64,000 nucleotides of DNA from Dorea sp. (GTDB lineage: Bacteria; Bacillota; Clostridia; Lachnospirales; Lachnospiraceae): assembly GCA_022769185.1 (NCBI GenBank), contig JALEKG010000036.1:1-64000 (forward strand). Reading direction: 5' to 3'. The notes beneath the pieces are model-generated. The model searched no databases and had not been told where the DNA came from. It saw nothing but the letters and a program-made list of their open reading frames with translations. Positions 56,171 through 64,000 of this stretch are shown piece after piece. A program made the position numbers and the translations under genes. The stretch's first letter is position 1, and the number at the start of each line of letters is the position of its first letter.

Positions 56171-56197
56171 TCTTAAGATAGCCTTAAGAGTCTTTTT
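56171..56197 (+). terminator. Weak intrinsic terminator after the WbbL-type gene
   Basis: A 7-base inverted repeat (TCTTAAG at 56171-56177, CTTAAGA at 56183-56189) with a 5-base loop is followed by GTCTTTTT. The stem is AT-rich and probably leaky. Confidence 0.4.
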
Positions 56198-56198
56198 C

Positions 56199-56227
56199 TT
56201 GCCCTTTTAGTTGAAATATTGTATGAT
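56199..56227 (+). promoter_or_regulatory. Promoter before the initiating sugar-phosphate transferase
   Basis: TTGCCC (56199-56204) and TATGAT (56222-56227) are 17 bases apart. The start near 56234 leaves a short leader of about 36 bases before the ATG at 56270. Confidence 0.5.
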
Positions 56228-56269
56228 ACTATAGGTATAAATATAAGATTGTCAAAAGATGGAGTTATT

Positions 56270-57673
56270 ATGATTAAAGATAATCAACGGATGTTGAAAA
56301 AAATACAAGTAGTAATTGATGCGGCTGTAATTATTGTTTCTTATGTATTGGCATGGTATCTGAGATTTAAAAGCGGGATTTTCGTGATTGATCCGTGGTT
56401 TTTGTCATTACAGGTCTATATGGCAGCTCTTATTTTTATTGTGCCGGGATATTTGTTCCTGTATTATATTTTTCAACTTTATGCGCCAAAACGGGTTCGC
56501 GGGCGCAGACTGGAGGCCTGGAATGTACTGCAGGCGAATACAGTTGGCGTTATGGCATTTATTTTTATTCTGTATTTGAAGCATCAGGCGGACTTTTCCA
56601 GAGGAATGATTTTTATCTTTTATGGTATTAATCTGATACTGGAAATTCTTGTCCGGAATGTAATCCGTATGGTGCTTAGAAAAATCAGAAGCCAGGGATT
56701 AAATCAGAAACATGTTCTGCTGATTGGATATAGCAGGGCGGCGGAACAGTATATCGACAGAGTACGTCAGAATCCTGAATGGGGGTATGATATCAGAGGA
56801 ATTCTCGCAGATAATGTGCCAAGAGCAACGATGTATAAAGGAATCAAGGTGTTGGGGAGAATTGAGAATCTGGCAATTGTTCTTCCCGAAAATAAACTGG
56901 ATGAGATTGTAATTACGTTGAGTCTAGCCGAGTATCACAAATTAGAGTATATTGTAAATATGTGTGAAAAATCCGGTGTGCATACTAAGTTTGTCCCGGA
57001 TTATAATAATGTAATACCGACGAAACCATATACAGAAGATATTCAGGGACTTCCGGTTATTAATATCCGTCATGTTCCTCTGAATGATCCGCTGAATCGG
57101 TGGATAAAGCGAGGGGTAGATATTTTTGGGGCTATATGTGCGCTGATTTTGTTTTCGCCGATTATGATTGTTGTTTCTATTATTATCAAGACAACTTCTC
57201 CAGGACCGTTGATTTACAGTCAGGTGAGGGTAGGACTTCATAATCGAGAGTTTCGTATGTATAAATTCCGTTCTATGATCGTGCAGGATGAAAAAAGTGA
57301 AAAAAAAGAATGGACAGTGAAAAATGATCCAAGAGTCACACCAATCGGGAAATTTATACGTAAGACAAGTATTGATGAGCTGCCACAATTGTTTAATGTA
57401 TTAAAAGGTAATATGAGTCTGGTAGGTCCACGTCCGGAAAGGCCTCAGTTTGTAGAGAAATTTAAGGAAGAAATTCCAAGATATATGATTAAGCATCAGG
57501 TACGTCCGGGATTAACCGGATGGGCGCAGATTAATGGATATCGTGGAGACACATCGATTAAAAAGCGTATTGAACATGATCTGTATTATATTGAAAACTG
57601 GACATTAGGATTGGATTTTAAAATAATCTTTTTGACATTTTTTAAAGGATTCATCAATAAAAATGCTTATTAA
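56270..57673 (+). CDS. Undecaprenyl-phosphate sugar-phosphate transferase (initiating enzyme)
   Basis: Polyisoprenyl-phosphate hexose-1-phosphate transferase, which starts polysaccharide assembly by moving a sugar phosphate from a UDP-sugar onto undecaprenyl phosphate. The 467 residues have four or five N-terminal helices, a CoA-binding-like middle domain ([16 protein letters not shown] near 160), another membrane helix near 280-305, and the C-terminal catalytic domain with [12 protein letters not shown] [40 protein letters not shown] and [10 protein letters not shown]. Start placed at 56270 with GGAG; a TTG at 56219 is in frame but precedes the predicted transcript start. UDP-Glc, UDP-Gal or UDP-GlcNAc could be the donor. 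Confidence 0.92.
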   Translation: MIKDNQRMLKKIQVVIDAAVIIVSYVLAWYLRFKSGIFVIDPWFLSLQVYMAALIFIVPGYLFLYYIFQLYAPKRVRGRRLEAWNVLQANTVGVMAFIFILYLKHQADFSRGMIFIFYGINLILEILVRNVIRMVLRKIRSQGLNQKHVLLIGYSRAAEQYIDRVRQNPEWGYDIRGILADNVPRATMYKGIKVLGRIENLAIVLPENKLDEIVITLSLAEYHKLEYIVNMCEKSGVHTKFVPDYNNVIPTKPYTEDIQGLPVINIRHVPLNDPLNRWIKRGVDIFGAICALILFSPIMIVVSIIIKTTSPGPLIYSQVRVGLHNREFRMYKFRSMIVQDEKSEKKEWTVKNDPRVTPIGKFIRKTSIDELPQLFNVLKGNMSLVGPRPERPQFVEKFKEEIPRYMIKHQVRPGLTGWAQINGYRGDTSIKKRIEHDLYYIENWTLGLDFKIIFLTFFKGFINKNAY

Positions 57674-57691
57674 TATTCGGGGAGCGGGTGT

Positions 57692-58807
57692 ATGAAAAAA
57701 GAAGACAGAAGAAGAGAAGCTGCAAAGCAGAAAGCGCTTCGGAAAAAAAAACAAAGAAGGCGCCGCAGAAAAAGAATCATATTGTTAGTGCTGGAAATCA
57801 TTATTTTATGTGTGCTTTTGGTTATTGCGTATGCGGTATTTAAGCTGGATAAACTAAATCTAACATCACTTAATAATATTGATAATAATGGCTGGAAACA
57901 GGAAGGTTATACGAATATTGCCTTGTTTGGAACCGATAACAGAGCCGGTGAGACAGAAGGTGTCCGAAGTGACTGTATAATTGTTGCAAGTATCAACAAT
58001 GAAACAAAAGAAGTGAAATTGATGTCGGTTTATCGTGACACAATGCTTTCGCAGAGTGAGGGACATTATGACAAAGCGAATGCAGCCTACGCACTTGGTG
58101 GACCAGAAGCAGCTGTTAGTATGCTAAATCGTAATCTGGATCTGGATATTACAGATTACGTAAGTGTGAATTTTTTGGCAGTAGCAGATGTAGTGGATCT
58201 TCTGGGAGGAATTGATCTGGAATTGACAGATGAAGAAGTGGTTCATATGAATAATTATTGTGTAGAAACATCTGAGATTACAGAGAAAGACTATGCGAGA
58301 ATTGATCCAGAAGTTGCAGGAACCTATCATTTAAATGGAGTTCAGGCTGTATCCTATTGTAGGATCCGTTACACAAGTGGGGGAGATTTTACAAGGACAG
58401 AACGACAGAGATTGGTTCTTGAAAAAATCGCAGAAAAGGCAAAAAAAGCAAAGCTTAGTACTTTGAATAATATTATTGATGCAGTGCTTCCGGAAGTATC
58501 GACGAGTTTTTCGTCTTCAGAGATTGTGAAGTTGGCTGCAGGTGTATTTGATTATAAGATTGTTGATAATAAAGGTTTTCCATTTGAATTGGAAACTCCG
58601 GAATCAGTTTCTGGATATACAGGATCATATGTGGTTGCTGTCGGATTGGAAAATAATGTGCGACAGGCGCATGAATTCTTTTTCCCGGATGAGGAGTATG
58701 AACCTACGGAATCTTTAAAGCACATCAGTGAAGAATTGTGTTATATTACAGGAATATATCCAAATACGGACGAAGAGATGCAGGATGATATTGAAAATAC
58801 AGAATAA
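57692..58807 (+). CDS. LytR-CpsA-Psr (LCP) ligase, first copy
   Basis: LCP proteins transfer lipid-linked wall polymers to peptidoglycan outside the membrane. The 371 residues begin with a very basic cytoplasmic stretch (KKEDRRREAAKQKALRKKKQ), one transmembrane helix (about 29-48), and an LCP domain (about 70-290): NIALFGTDNRAG, VRSDCIIVASI, LMSVYRDTML, GGIDLELTDEEVVHMNNY, and the arginine-rich YCRIRYTSGGDFTRTERQR that binds the pyrophosphate head. It starts 18 bases after the initiating transferase. A second close copy follows one gene later. Confidence 0.92.
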   Translation: MKKEDRRREAAKQKALRKKKQRRRRRKRIILLVLEIIILCVLLVIAYAVFKLDKLNLTSLNNIDNNGWKQEGYTNIALFGTDNRAGETEGVRSDCIIVASINNETKEVKLMSVYRDTMLSQSEGHYDKANAAYALGGPEAAVSMLNRNLDLDITDYVSVNFLAVADVVDLLGGIDLELTDEEVVHMNNYCVETSEITEKDYARIDPEVAGTYHLNGVQAVSYCRIRYTSGGDFTRTERQRLVLEKIAEKAKKAKLSTLNNIIDAVLPEVSTSFSSSEIVKLAAGVFDYKIVDNKGFPFELETPESVSGYTGSYVVAVGLENNVRQAHEFFFPDEEYEPTESLKHISEELCYITGIYPNTDEEMQDDIENTE

Positions 58808-58822
58808 GGCAGGAAGAAAGCA

Positions 58823-59752
58823 ATGAATATTGAAAATCTTACGGTGGATGTGGTAATTCCAGTTTACAGACCGAAAGAAGAATTTTCCGAGCTGATCAGA
58901 AACCTGGAAAGGCAGAACAGGAAAATTCAGCATATTTATCTTATGCATACATTGGATGGACAGAAATTGCCGGATATTGTTGAAGAATATGATAATATCG
59001 TTGTGGAAGATATTCTTCCGGAAGAATTTGATCACGGAGGAACCCGAGACAGTGCAATACAAAAGTCTAACGCAGATATTGTAGTTTGTATGACCCAGGA
59101 TGCGCTTCCGGTAGACGAGTATCTGATTAATGAACTAATTCGGCCGTTGGAAAATGAAAAAATTGTAGTGTCGTATGCGAGACAGATTCCCAAAAAAAAT
59201 TGCAGTCTGATTGAATGTTATACACGTAGATTTAATTATCCTGAAACGAGCAGAATAAAATCCAAAAAAAATATTAGTGAACTGGGTATAAAAACATATT
59301 TTTGTTCCAATGTGTGTGCGGCCTATAATAAAAAGAAATATCTGGAATTAGGTGGGTTTGAGAAACGAACGATTTTCAGTGAAGATATGATCTTTGCTGC
59401 AGGGTGTATTAAAAATGGATATTGCGTTTCTTATACTGCGGAAGCAAAAGTTGCACATTCCCATAATTATTCCGGGCTTCAGCAATTTAAAAGAAATTTT
59501 GACCTGGCAGTTTCACAGGCACAGCATCCGCTGATTTTTCAGAATATCAGATCAGAATCAGAAGGAATTCGTATGGTAAAGGATACGGCAGTATTTTTGT
59601 TAAAAAGTAAGAAGCCATGGCTGCTTGTATCATTAATCGTTCAAAGCGGTGCAAAATATATGGGATATCTAATGGGGAAAAATTACGACAGATTTCCTAT
59701 GTGGCTGGTGTATAGATGTACTTCAAACCCAAGATACTGGAATAGAAGGTAA
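58823..59752 (+). CDS. Rhamnosyltransferase-like family 2 enzyme
   Basis: A 309-residue GT2 enzyme in the RfbF/RgpA-like group. It reads VDVVIPVYRPKEEFSELIRN at the start, then EEFDHGGTRDSAIQKSNADI, a block typical of dTDP-rhamnosyltransferases, VCMTQDALPVDEYLI, where Gln-Asp-Ala replaces the usual DxD, and FSEDMIFAAGCIKNGY with the probable catalytic acid. It often catalyses one of the first rhamnose additions in related loci. It sits between the two LCP genes, 15 bases after the first, with GGAAGAAAG before its start. Confidence 0.85.
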   Translation: MNIENLTVDVVIPVYRPKEEFSELIRNLERQNRKIQHIYLMHTLDGQKLPDIVEEYDNIVVEDILPEEFDHGGTRDSAIQKSNADIVVCMTQDALPVDEYLINELIRPLENEKIVVSYARQIPKKNCSLIECYTRRFNYPETSRIKSKKNISELGIKTYFCSNVCAAYNKKKYLELGGFEKRTIFSEDMIFAAGCIKNGYCVSYTAEAKVAHSHNYSGLQQFKRNFDLAVSQAQHPLIFQNIRSESEGIRMVKDTAVFLLKSKKPWLLVSLIVQSGAKYMGYLMGKNYDRFPMWLVYRCTSNPRYWNRR

Positions 59753-59768
59753 AAAACGGAGATAAATG

Positions 59769-59797
59769 TTGATATTTCGTATAAAATGAGGTAATAT
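59769..59797 (+). promoter_or_regulatory. Candidate promoter before the second LCP gene
   Basis: TTGATA (59769-59774) and TAATAT (59792-59797) have a 17-base spacer; the -10 matches the consensus at four of six positions. It lies in a 99-base gap and would start transcription about 48 bases before the ATG. Confidence 0.4.
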
Positions 59798-59851
59798 GAA
59801 AGGCGAATTATTGCAATCCATAACTGAATATACAGAAGAAAGGATGTAAAA

Positions 59852-61162
59852 ATGGCTCGAAGATCTCGGAGAAGAAGAAGAAGGAAGAGAGGATTTGCTT
59901 CCTGGTCTATATGGAAAAAAATAGGTGTGATTTTTGGAGGAACTCTGACTGCAGTTCTGGCTACAGGAGCAGCGATCGTAGCCTGTAAAATGGGAAAGTT
60001 AGAGACGACAGATCTTGATACGGATAAATTGAATATATCAGAAGAAGTAGATCATGAAACAGGATATATAAATATTGCTTTATTTGGGCTTGATTCGAGA
60101 GAAGGTGACCTTGGAAAGGGAAATCGAAGCGATACGATTATGATCGCCAGTCTGAATAAAGAAACGAAAGAAGTAAAACTGGCATCTGTTTATAGAGATA
60201 CATTAGTAGAGTTGGATGATGGGAGCTATAATAAAGCAAATTCAGCATATTCTTTTTATGGGCCGGAAGGTGCAGTAGCTATGCTGAATAAGAATCTGGA
60301 TCTTAATATTGAGAAATATGTTGCAGTTAACTTTAATGCATTGGTAGATGTGATTGATGCTGTTGGAGGACTGGATATTGAGCTTACAGATGCAGAGGTA
60401 GTCCATATGAATAATTATTGTGTGGAAACCTCGAAAGTTACAGGAAAAGATTATACGAGGATTGAGCCGGAGGTTGCAGGAACCTATCATTTGAACGGAG
60501 TACAGTCCGTTTCTTATTCCAGAATCCGCTACACGGCAGGAGGAGATTTTGAAAGAGCCTCCAGACAGAGAAAAGTGTTATCGTTAATTGCAGAGAAGGC
60601 ACAGTCTATGAGTCTCAGTTCTGTTAATAAGATTATTGACAGTGTGTTCCCTCAGATTTCTACAAATTTTACATTGTCTGAAATGATTGGCTATGCAAAA
60701 GATTTTATGAAATACAAGTTGGGCGAGACGATGGGCTTCCCGGAAGATAATACAACGGATATGCTCAATGAGGTGGGGAGTGTCGTTATACCGAATACGT
60801 TGAGCTCGAATGTATTAAAATTGCATCAATTTCTTTTTGGAAGTGATGGATATCAAGTGTCTTCTACTGTGATGGAGATTGATAGTGGAATCAGTATCCG
60901 TGCCGCAGATAAGGCAACTGGTAACAGTGGTACTTATGATGACGAGGAAGTGGATAATTACTATACTCCCCAAACAGATTACGGTATGAATGATTATAGT
61001 AACAGCTATAATGATGGCAACGATAATGGCTATAGTGGTACGTATTCTGAAGGAAGCGGCGGTACAGATGGAACAGAAAATGGGGGTGCTGAGGAAGGCA
61101 CAGAAGGTACTGGAAGCGACAATGCAGGAGAAAGTGGTAATGGTACAGAAGGAGTTGAATAA
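59852..61162 (+). CDS. LytR-CpsA-Psr (LCP) ligase, second copy with low-complexity tail
   Basis: A close paralogue of the LCP protein at 57692. The 436 residues start with an Arg-rich cytoplasmic patch (ARRSRRRRRRKRGFASW), one transmembrane helix (about 27-47), and the LCP domain (about 70-290): NIALFGLDSREGDLGKGNRS, DTIMIASL, LASVYRDTLV, and YSRIRYTAGGDFERASRQR. Long identical blocks with the first copy (EVVHMNNYCVETS, PEVAGTYHLNGVQ) show gene duplication. Unlike the first copy, it ends in a Gly/Asn/Ser/Glu-rich extracellular tail (about 350-436) that may reach into the wall. AGAAAGGATG precedes the start. Confidence 0.92.
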   Translation: MARRSRRRRRRKRGFASWSIWKKIGVIFGGTLTAVLATGAAIVACKMGKLETTDLDTDKLNISEEVDHETGYINIALFGLDSREGDLGKGNRSDTIMIASLNKETKEVKLASVYRDTLVELDDGSYNKANSAYSFYGPEGAVAMLNKNLDLNIEKYVAVNFNALVDVIDAVGGLDIELTDAEVVHMNNYCVETSKVTGKDYTRIEPEVAGTYHLNGVQSVSYSRIRYTAGGDFERASRQRKVLSLIAEKAQSMSLSSVNKIIDSVFPQISTNFTLSEMIGYAKDFMKYKLGETMGFPEDNTTDMLNEVGSVVIPNTLSSNVLKLHQFLFGSDGYQVSSTVMEIDSGISIRAADKATGNSGTYDDEEVDNYYTPQTDYGMNDYSNSYNDGNDNGYSGTYSEGSGGTDGTENGGAEEGTEGTGSDNAGESGNGTEGVE

Positions 61163-61166
61163 AAGA

Positions 61167-62687
61167 ATGAAAAGACTTAAGAAGATATGTGCGTTTGTAA
61201 CGTGTCTAAGTATGATGATACTGATGATTCCGTCTGTTGCGCATGCTGCAGGAGCAGAACTTAGATTTTCTGATCCAGCTACAGCGGTAGGTGCAAATGT
61301 GGATGTTAAGGTAAAGCTGACTGCAGACAGTGAAGTGAGTTCAGTGAGTGCAACATTGACATTTGATAGTAACTATTTGAGGTTTGTAAGTGGAGAGGGT
61401 GCCAGTGCAACTGATGATCAGATTAAGCTTTCCAGCAATACTGCAGCAAGTGAAATAAGCTGGTCTTTACAATTTCAGGCACTTCAGGAGGGAACAACGA
61501 AGATTGAAGTTGGCTCTGTGACAGGAATTGCGTCGGATGGAACTACTCTCCAGGTTACACAGGGGAATTCAACTATTACAATCGGGGAAGGGGATCCTTC
61601 TTTGATTACAGATACAACTTCTGGTGGTGGAACTGCTAATGGACCTCAGGTTGAGATTGATGGGGTTACGTATAGCATTTCTACGGAGTTTTCAGATGCC
61701 ATTATACCGGACGGATTCACAAAGACTGAGATGACCTATGAAGGCGGTCAATATCAGGCTGCGATCCAGGAGAGCAGCGGTAAATATGCTGTGTATATGG
61801 TGAATCCGAATGGTGAGGAGGATTTCTTCTTATATGATCCGGATAATGGAAAGTTTTCACAATTTCAGCAGATCATCATCTCTCAGGATCGTTTTATTGT
61901 CTTGCTGAGTGAAGATAAAAGTGAAGAACTTCCTTCTAGCCTGAAAAAGACAGTAATGACTGTGGAAGGAAAAGAATTTCCTGTATGGCAGAATGCTGAT
62001 AATGCAGAGTATTACGTTGTATATGCGTTAAATAGTGATGGGGATAAGGAATACTATCAATATGATACAGTGGATAAAACATATCAGAGATATACACCTG
62101 AAGAGGTAGAACAGGAGGAAGAGGCAGCAACTTCTTTTTTGGGCAAACTGGCTGATTGGGTAAAAGGTAATATGGATAAAGCCATTATTGGAGTTTGGCT
62201 TGTCTTTCTATTCATGCTAATCATTTTGATTATTGTTGGTATTAAGCTTCATCATCGTAATTTGGAACTGGATGATCTGTATGACGAATATGGAATTGAC
62301 GCAGAAGAGGAAGATGAAGAAGACGAGGATGAATTCGAGGAACCGGTAGATGCCAGAAAATCGTCTGCCAAAAAGGCTGCTGATAAAGGTAAGAAAAAGG
62401 ATAAAGATTTAGAGAAAGATGGTCCGGCCGTTCGAAAACCAGTCAGAGAAGTCCGGATTGAGGAAGAAGATGATTTTGAAGCTTTTGAACCAGAACCATT
62501 AGATGAAGAAGCATTTGATAATTTTGAAGGATACTTTGGTAATTCTGAATATGATGATGAAGGATATGACGGATCAGATGATTTTATTGATGATACTACA
62601 GATTTGTTAAGCAGTCATCCGGAGAAAAAACGTGGACATACAGAGTTTGATGACACGTTCAAAATGGATATCATTGATCTTGATTAA
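61167..62687 (+). CDS. Membrane protein with cohesin-like ectodomain and acidic cytoplasmic tail
   Basis: A 506-residue type I membrane protein. It has a signal peptide (1-26, cut near AHAAGA); a cohesin-like beta domain (about 28-145, with VGANVDVKVKLTADSEVSS and SATLTFDSNYLRFVSG); two diverged copies of a beta-rich motif of about 55 residues (about 180-235 and 255-310, both reading K-T-x-M-T-x-E-G); one transmembrane helix (about 338-361, IIGVWLVFLFMLIILIIVGI); and a tail of about 140 residues, very rich in Asp and Glu. The start at 61167 lies four bases after the LCP stop; the frame upstream is inside the LCP gene. No dockerin partner was seen in the window. Function unknown. Confidence 0.8.
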   Translation: MKRLKKICAFVTCLSMMILMIPSVAHAAGAELRFSDPATAVGANVDVKVKLTADSEVSSVSATLTFDSNYLRFVSGEGASATDDQIKLSSNTAASEISWSLQFQALQEGTTKIEVGSVTGIASDGTTLQVTQGNSTITIGEGDPSLITDTTSGGGTANGPQVEIDGVTYSISTEFSDAIIPDGFTKTEMTYEGGQYQAAIQESSGKYAVYMVNPNGEEDFFLYDPDNGKFSQFQQIIISQDRFIVLLSEDKSEELPSSLKKTVMTVEGKEFPVWQNADNAEYYVVYALNSDGDKEYYQYDTVDKTYQRYTPEEVEQEEEAATSFLGKLADWVKGNMDKAIIGVWLVFLFMLIILIIVGIKLHHRNLELDDLYDEYGIDAEEEDEEDEDEFEEPVDARKSSAKKAADKGKKKDKDLEKDGPAVRKPVREVRIEEEDDFEAFEPEPLDEEAFDNFEGYFGNSEYDDEGYDGSDDFIDDTTDLLSSHPEKKRGHTEFDDTFKMDIIDLD

Positions 62688-62695
62688 TAACATGC

Positions 62696-62735
62696 AAAGA
62701 GGAATGTTGAAAGAATACATTTCTCTTTTTCTTTA
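62696..62735 (+). terminator. Intrinsic terminator before glmS
   Basis: A 12-base stem (AAAGAGGAATGT at 62696-62707, ACATTTCTCTTT at 62717-62728, one G-U pair) with a 9-base loop ends in a T-rich tract. The tract overlaps the -35 box of the next promoter. Confidence 0.75.
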
Positions 62736-62760
62736 CATTTAGGATAGAGTTTGATACAAT
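62732..62760 (+). promoter_or_regulatory. Promoter of glmS
   Basis: TTTACA (62732-62737) and TACAAT (62755-62760) with a 17-base spacer, each one mismatch from consensus. The start near 62767 leaves a leader of about 62 bases with a small hairpin (GTAATT/AATTAC), too short for a glmS ribozyme. Confidence 0.6.
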
Positions 62761-62828
62761 ACAGTTTGATAATGCAAAAAAACCGGTAATTAGTACAAAT
62801 TACTGCGTAAAAGTAAGGAGCAGAAAAT

Positions 62829-64000
62829 ATGTGTGGAATTGTAGGTTACATTGGCAATCAGCAGGCAGCACCGATCCTTCTGGATGGATTATCTAAGCTG
62901 GAGTACAGAGGATATGATTCAGCGGGAATTGCAATATACAATGGCGAGCAGATAGATATGGTAAAATCAAAGGGAAGGCTGAAGGTACTAAGTGAGATAA
63001 CCCATGATGGTGAGACTTTACCTGGAACGCTGGGAATTGGTCATACCAGATGGGCAACACATGGGTCACCTTCTGATGTGAATGCGCATCCTCATTTTAA
63101 TAAAGATAAAAGTATCGTAGTGGTACATAATGGAATTATTGAAAATTACCTGAAATTAAAAAAGAAGCTGATAGATCATGGTTATGAGTTTGTATCCGAT
63201 ACGGATACAGAGATTATTGCACATCTTCTGGACTATTATTATCAGGGAAATCCGCTTCAGGCAGTGACAAAGATTATGCATCGTATGGAAGGATCTTATG
63301 CGCTTGGTATTATTTTTCAGGATCATCCGGATGAGCTTTATGCAGTCAGGAAAGACAGTCCGTTGATTGTCGGACGTGCGAAGGACGGCAATATTCTTGC
63401 ATCTGATGTTCCGGCTGTATTGAAATATACAAGAGATGTTGTTTTCATTGATAATGGCGAGATCGTTCGCATGAAAGAAGATTCCATGGAGTTCTTTAAT
63501 GTGGATGAAGAACCGATTGAGAAAAAGACAACTAGAATTGACTGGGATGTAAACGCAGCTGAAAAAGGCGGATATGAGCATTTTATGCTGAAAGAGATGT
63601 ATGAACAGCCAAAAGCAATTACGGATACCTTTTCTCCGAGAATGAAAGATGGGAAGATCGTAATAGATGAACTTGGAATGACAGATGAGGAGATTCAGAA
63701 AATACAGAAAATCATGATCGTAGCCTGTGGATCTGCATCTCATGTGGGGTATACGAGTAAATATGTTTTTGAAGGTCTGGCAAGAATCCCGGTAGAGGTA
63801 GATATTGCATCAGAGTTCCGTTATCGGAATCCGATTCTGGATGAAAATACGCTGGTCATCGTGATCAGCCAGTCTGGTGAGACGGCGGATACATTGGCAG
63901 CATTGCGTGAATCGAAAGAAAAGGGGGCAAGAGTTCTGGGGATTGTGAATGTTGTGGGAAGTTCCATTGCAAGGGAAGCAGACAATGTGATGTATACCTG
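62829..64000 (+). CDS. glmS: Glutamine-fructose-6-phosphate aminotransferase (3' end missing)
   Basis: Makes glucosamine-6-phosphate from fructose-6-phosphate and glutamine, the entry to peptidoglycan and amino-sugar synthesis. The open frame runs to the window end, encoding 390 of about 610 residues. The N-terminal glutaminase starts MCGIVGYIGN with the catalytic Cys2, LEYRGYDSAGIA, GHTRWATHG, HNGIIENY and SDTDTEIIAHL. The first sugar-isomerase domain begins near residue 290 with IVACGSASHVGYTSKYVFE and SQSGETADTLAAL. AAGGAG precedes the ATG. The UDP-GlcNAc it supports also feeds the neighbouring wall-polymer genes. Confidence 0.97.
   Translation, partial: MCGIVGYIGNQQAAPILLDGLSKLEYRGYDSAGIAIYNGEQIDMVKSKGRLKVLSEITHDGETLPGTLGIGHTRWATHGSPSDVNAHPHFNKDKSIVVVHNGIIENYLKLKKKLIDHGYEFVSDTDTEIIAHLLDYYYQGNPLQAVTKIMHRMEGSYALGIIFQDHPDELYAVRKDSPLIVGRAKDGNILASDVPAVLKYTRDVVFIDNGEIVRMKEDSMEFFNVDEEPIEKKTTRIDWDVNAAEKGGYEHFMLKEMYEQPKAITDTFSPRMKDGKIVIDELGMTDEEIQKIQKIMIVACGSASHVGYTSKYVFEGLARIPVEVDIASEFRYRNPILDENTLVIVISQSGETADTLAALRESKEKGARVLGIVNVVGSSIAREADNVMYT

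Noticed and set aside
60990..61166. N-terminal extension of the cohesin-like protein
   Set aside because: It would lie inside the LCP gene and put a signal peptide in the middle of the protein; the ATG at 61167 fits better.
62761..62828. glmS ribozyme
   Set aside because: The leader after the predicted start is only about 62 bases, shorter than the ribozyme, and lacks its core.
63156..63743. Open frame of 195 codons on the - strand
   Set aside because: Antisense to glmS, which is well supported by its catalytic motifs.

Overview
The window looks like a chromosomal segment of a low-GC, Gram-positive anaerobe of the Clostridia, most likely a Lachnospiraceae gut bacterium. The reasons are strong AGGAGG-type ribosome binding sites, the Bacillota genes cdaA-cdaR, HPr and LytR-CpsA-Psr (LCP) ligases, and secreted enzymes carrying ChW (clostridial hydrophobic W) repeats. 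I cannot name the species. Nearly every gene lies on the + strand. I saw no mobile element, tRNA, rRNA or CRISPR array.

Layout. (1) 1-12928, housekeeping: the 3' part of uvrB, uvrA, an orphan mreB, recD2, comF, two membrane proteins of unknown function, cdaA, cdaR and an HPr protein, closed by a terminator. (2) 12929-13365: a 437-base gap with a possibly frameshifted small ORF, a good promoter and a structured leader. (3) 13366-24553: four consecutive secreted enzymes (glucosaminidase, GH25 lysozyme, GH78 rhamnosidase-like protein, L,D-transpeptidase) carrying 6, 9, 9 and 9 ChW repeats. These always come as triads of three unlike units, 11 triads in all. (4) 24630-48242: a surface-polysaccharide locus with glycosyltransferases, a Wzx-like flippase, UDP-glucose dehydrogenase, a LicD / CDP-polyol module, an acyltransferase, a GacI-GacJ-GacL-like side-chain module (GT2, DUF2304, DUF2142), three large multidomain glycosyltransferases and a Wzm/Wzt-type ABC exporter. 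(5) 48264-53202: a MerR-methyltransferase fusion, a MerR-type promoter with a 19-base spacer and a dyad, and rmlA-rmlB-rmlD-rmlC for dTDP-L-rhamnose. (6) 53274-62687: two more rhamnosyltransferase-like enzymes, the initiating polyprenyl-phosphate sugar-phosphate transferase, two paralogous LCP ligases flanking another glycosyltransferase, and a membrane protein with a cohesin-like ectodomain. (7) 62829-64000: the 5' part of glmS.

How it may work (inference). The initiating transferase loads a sugar phosphate on undecaprenyl phosphate. The multidomain transferases build a rhamnose-rich backbone from dTDP-rhamnose. The ABC transporter exports it, side groups are added outside by the flippase and GT-C module, possibly with polyol-phosphate groups from LicD, and LCP proteins attach the polymer to peptidoglycan. 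This matches the rhamnose wall polysaccharides of streptococci and lactococci. The four ChW enzymes encoded beside it would hydrolyse, cross-link or trim the same wall, and the ChW triads are candidates for binding it. The points I find most interesting are the strict triad organisation of ChW repeats, the MerR-methyltransferase beside its probable operator in front of rmlA, and the structured leader before the first ChW enzyme.
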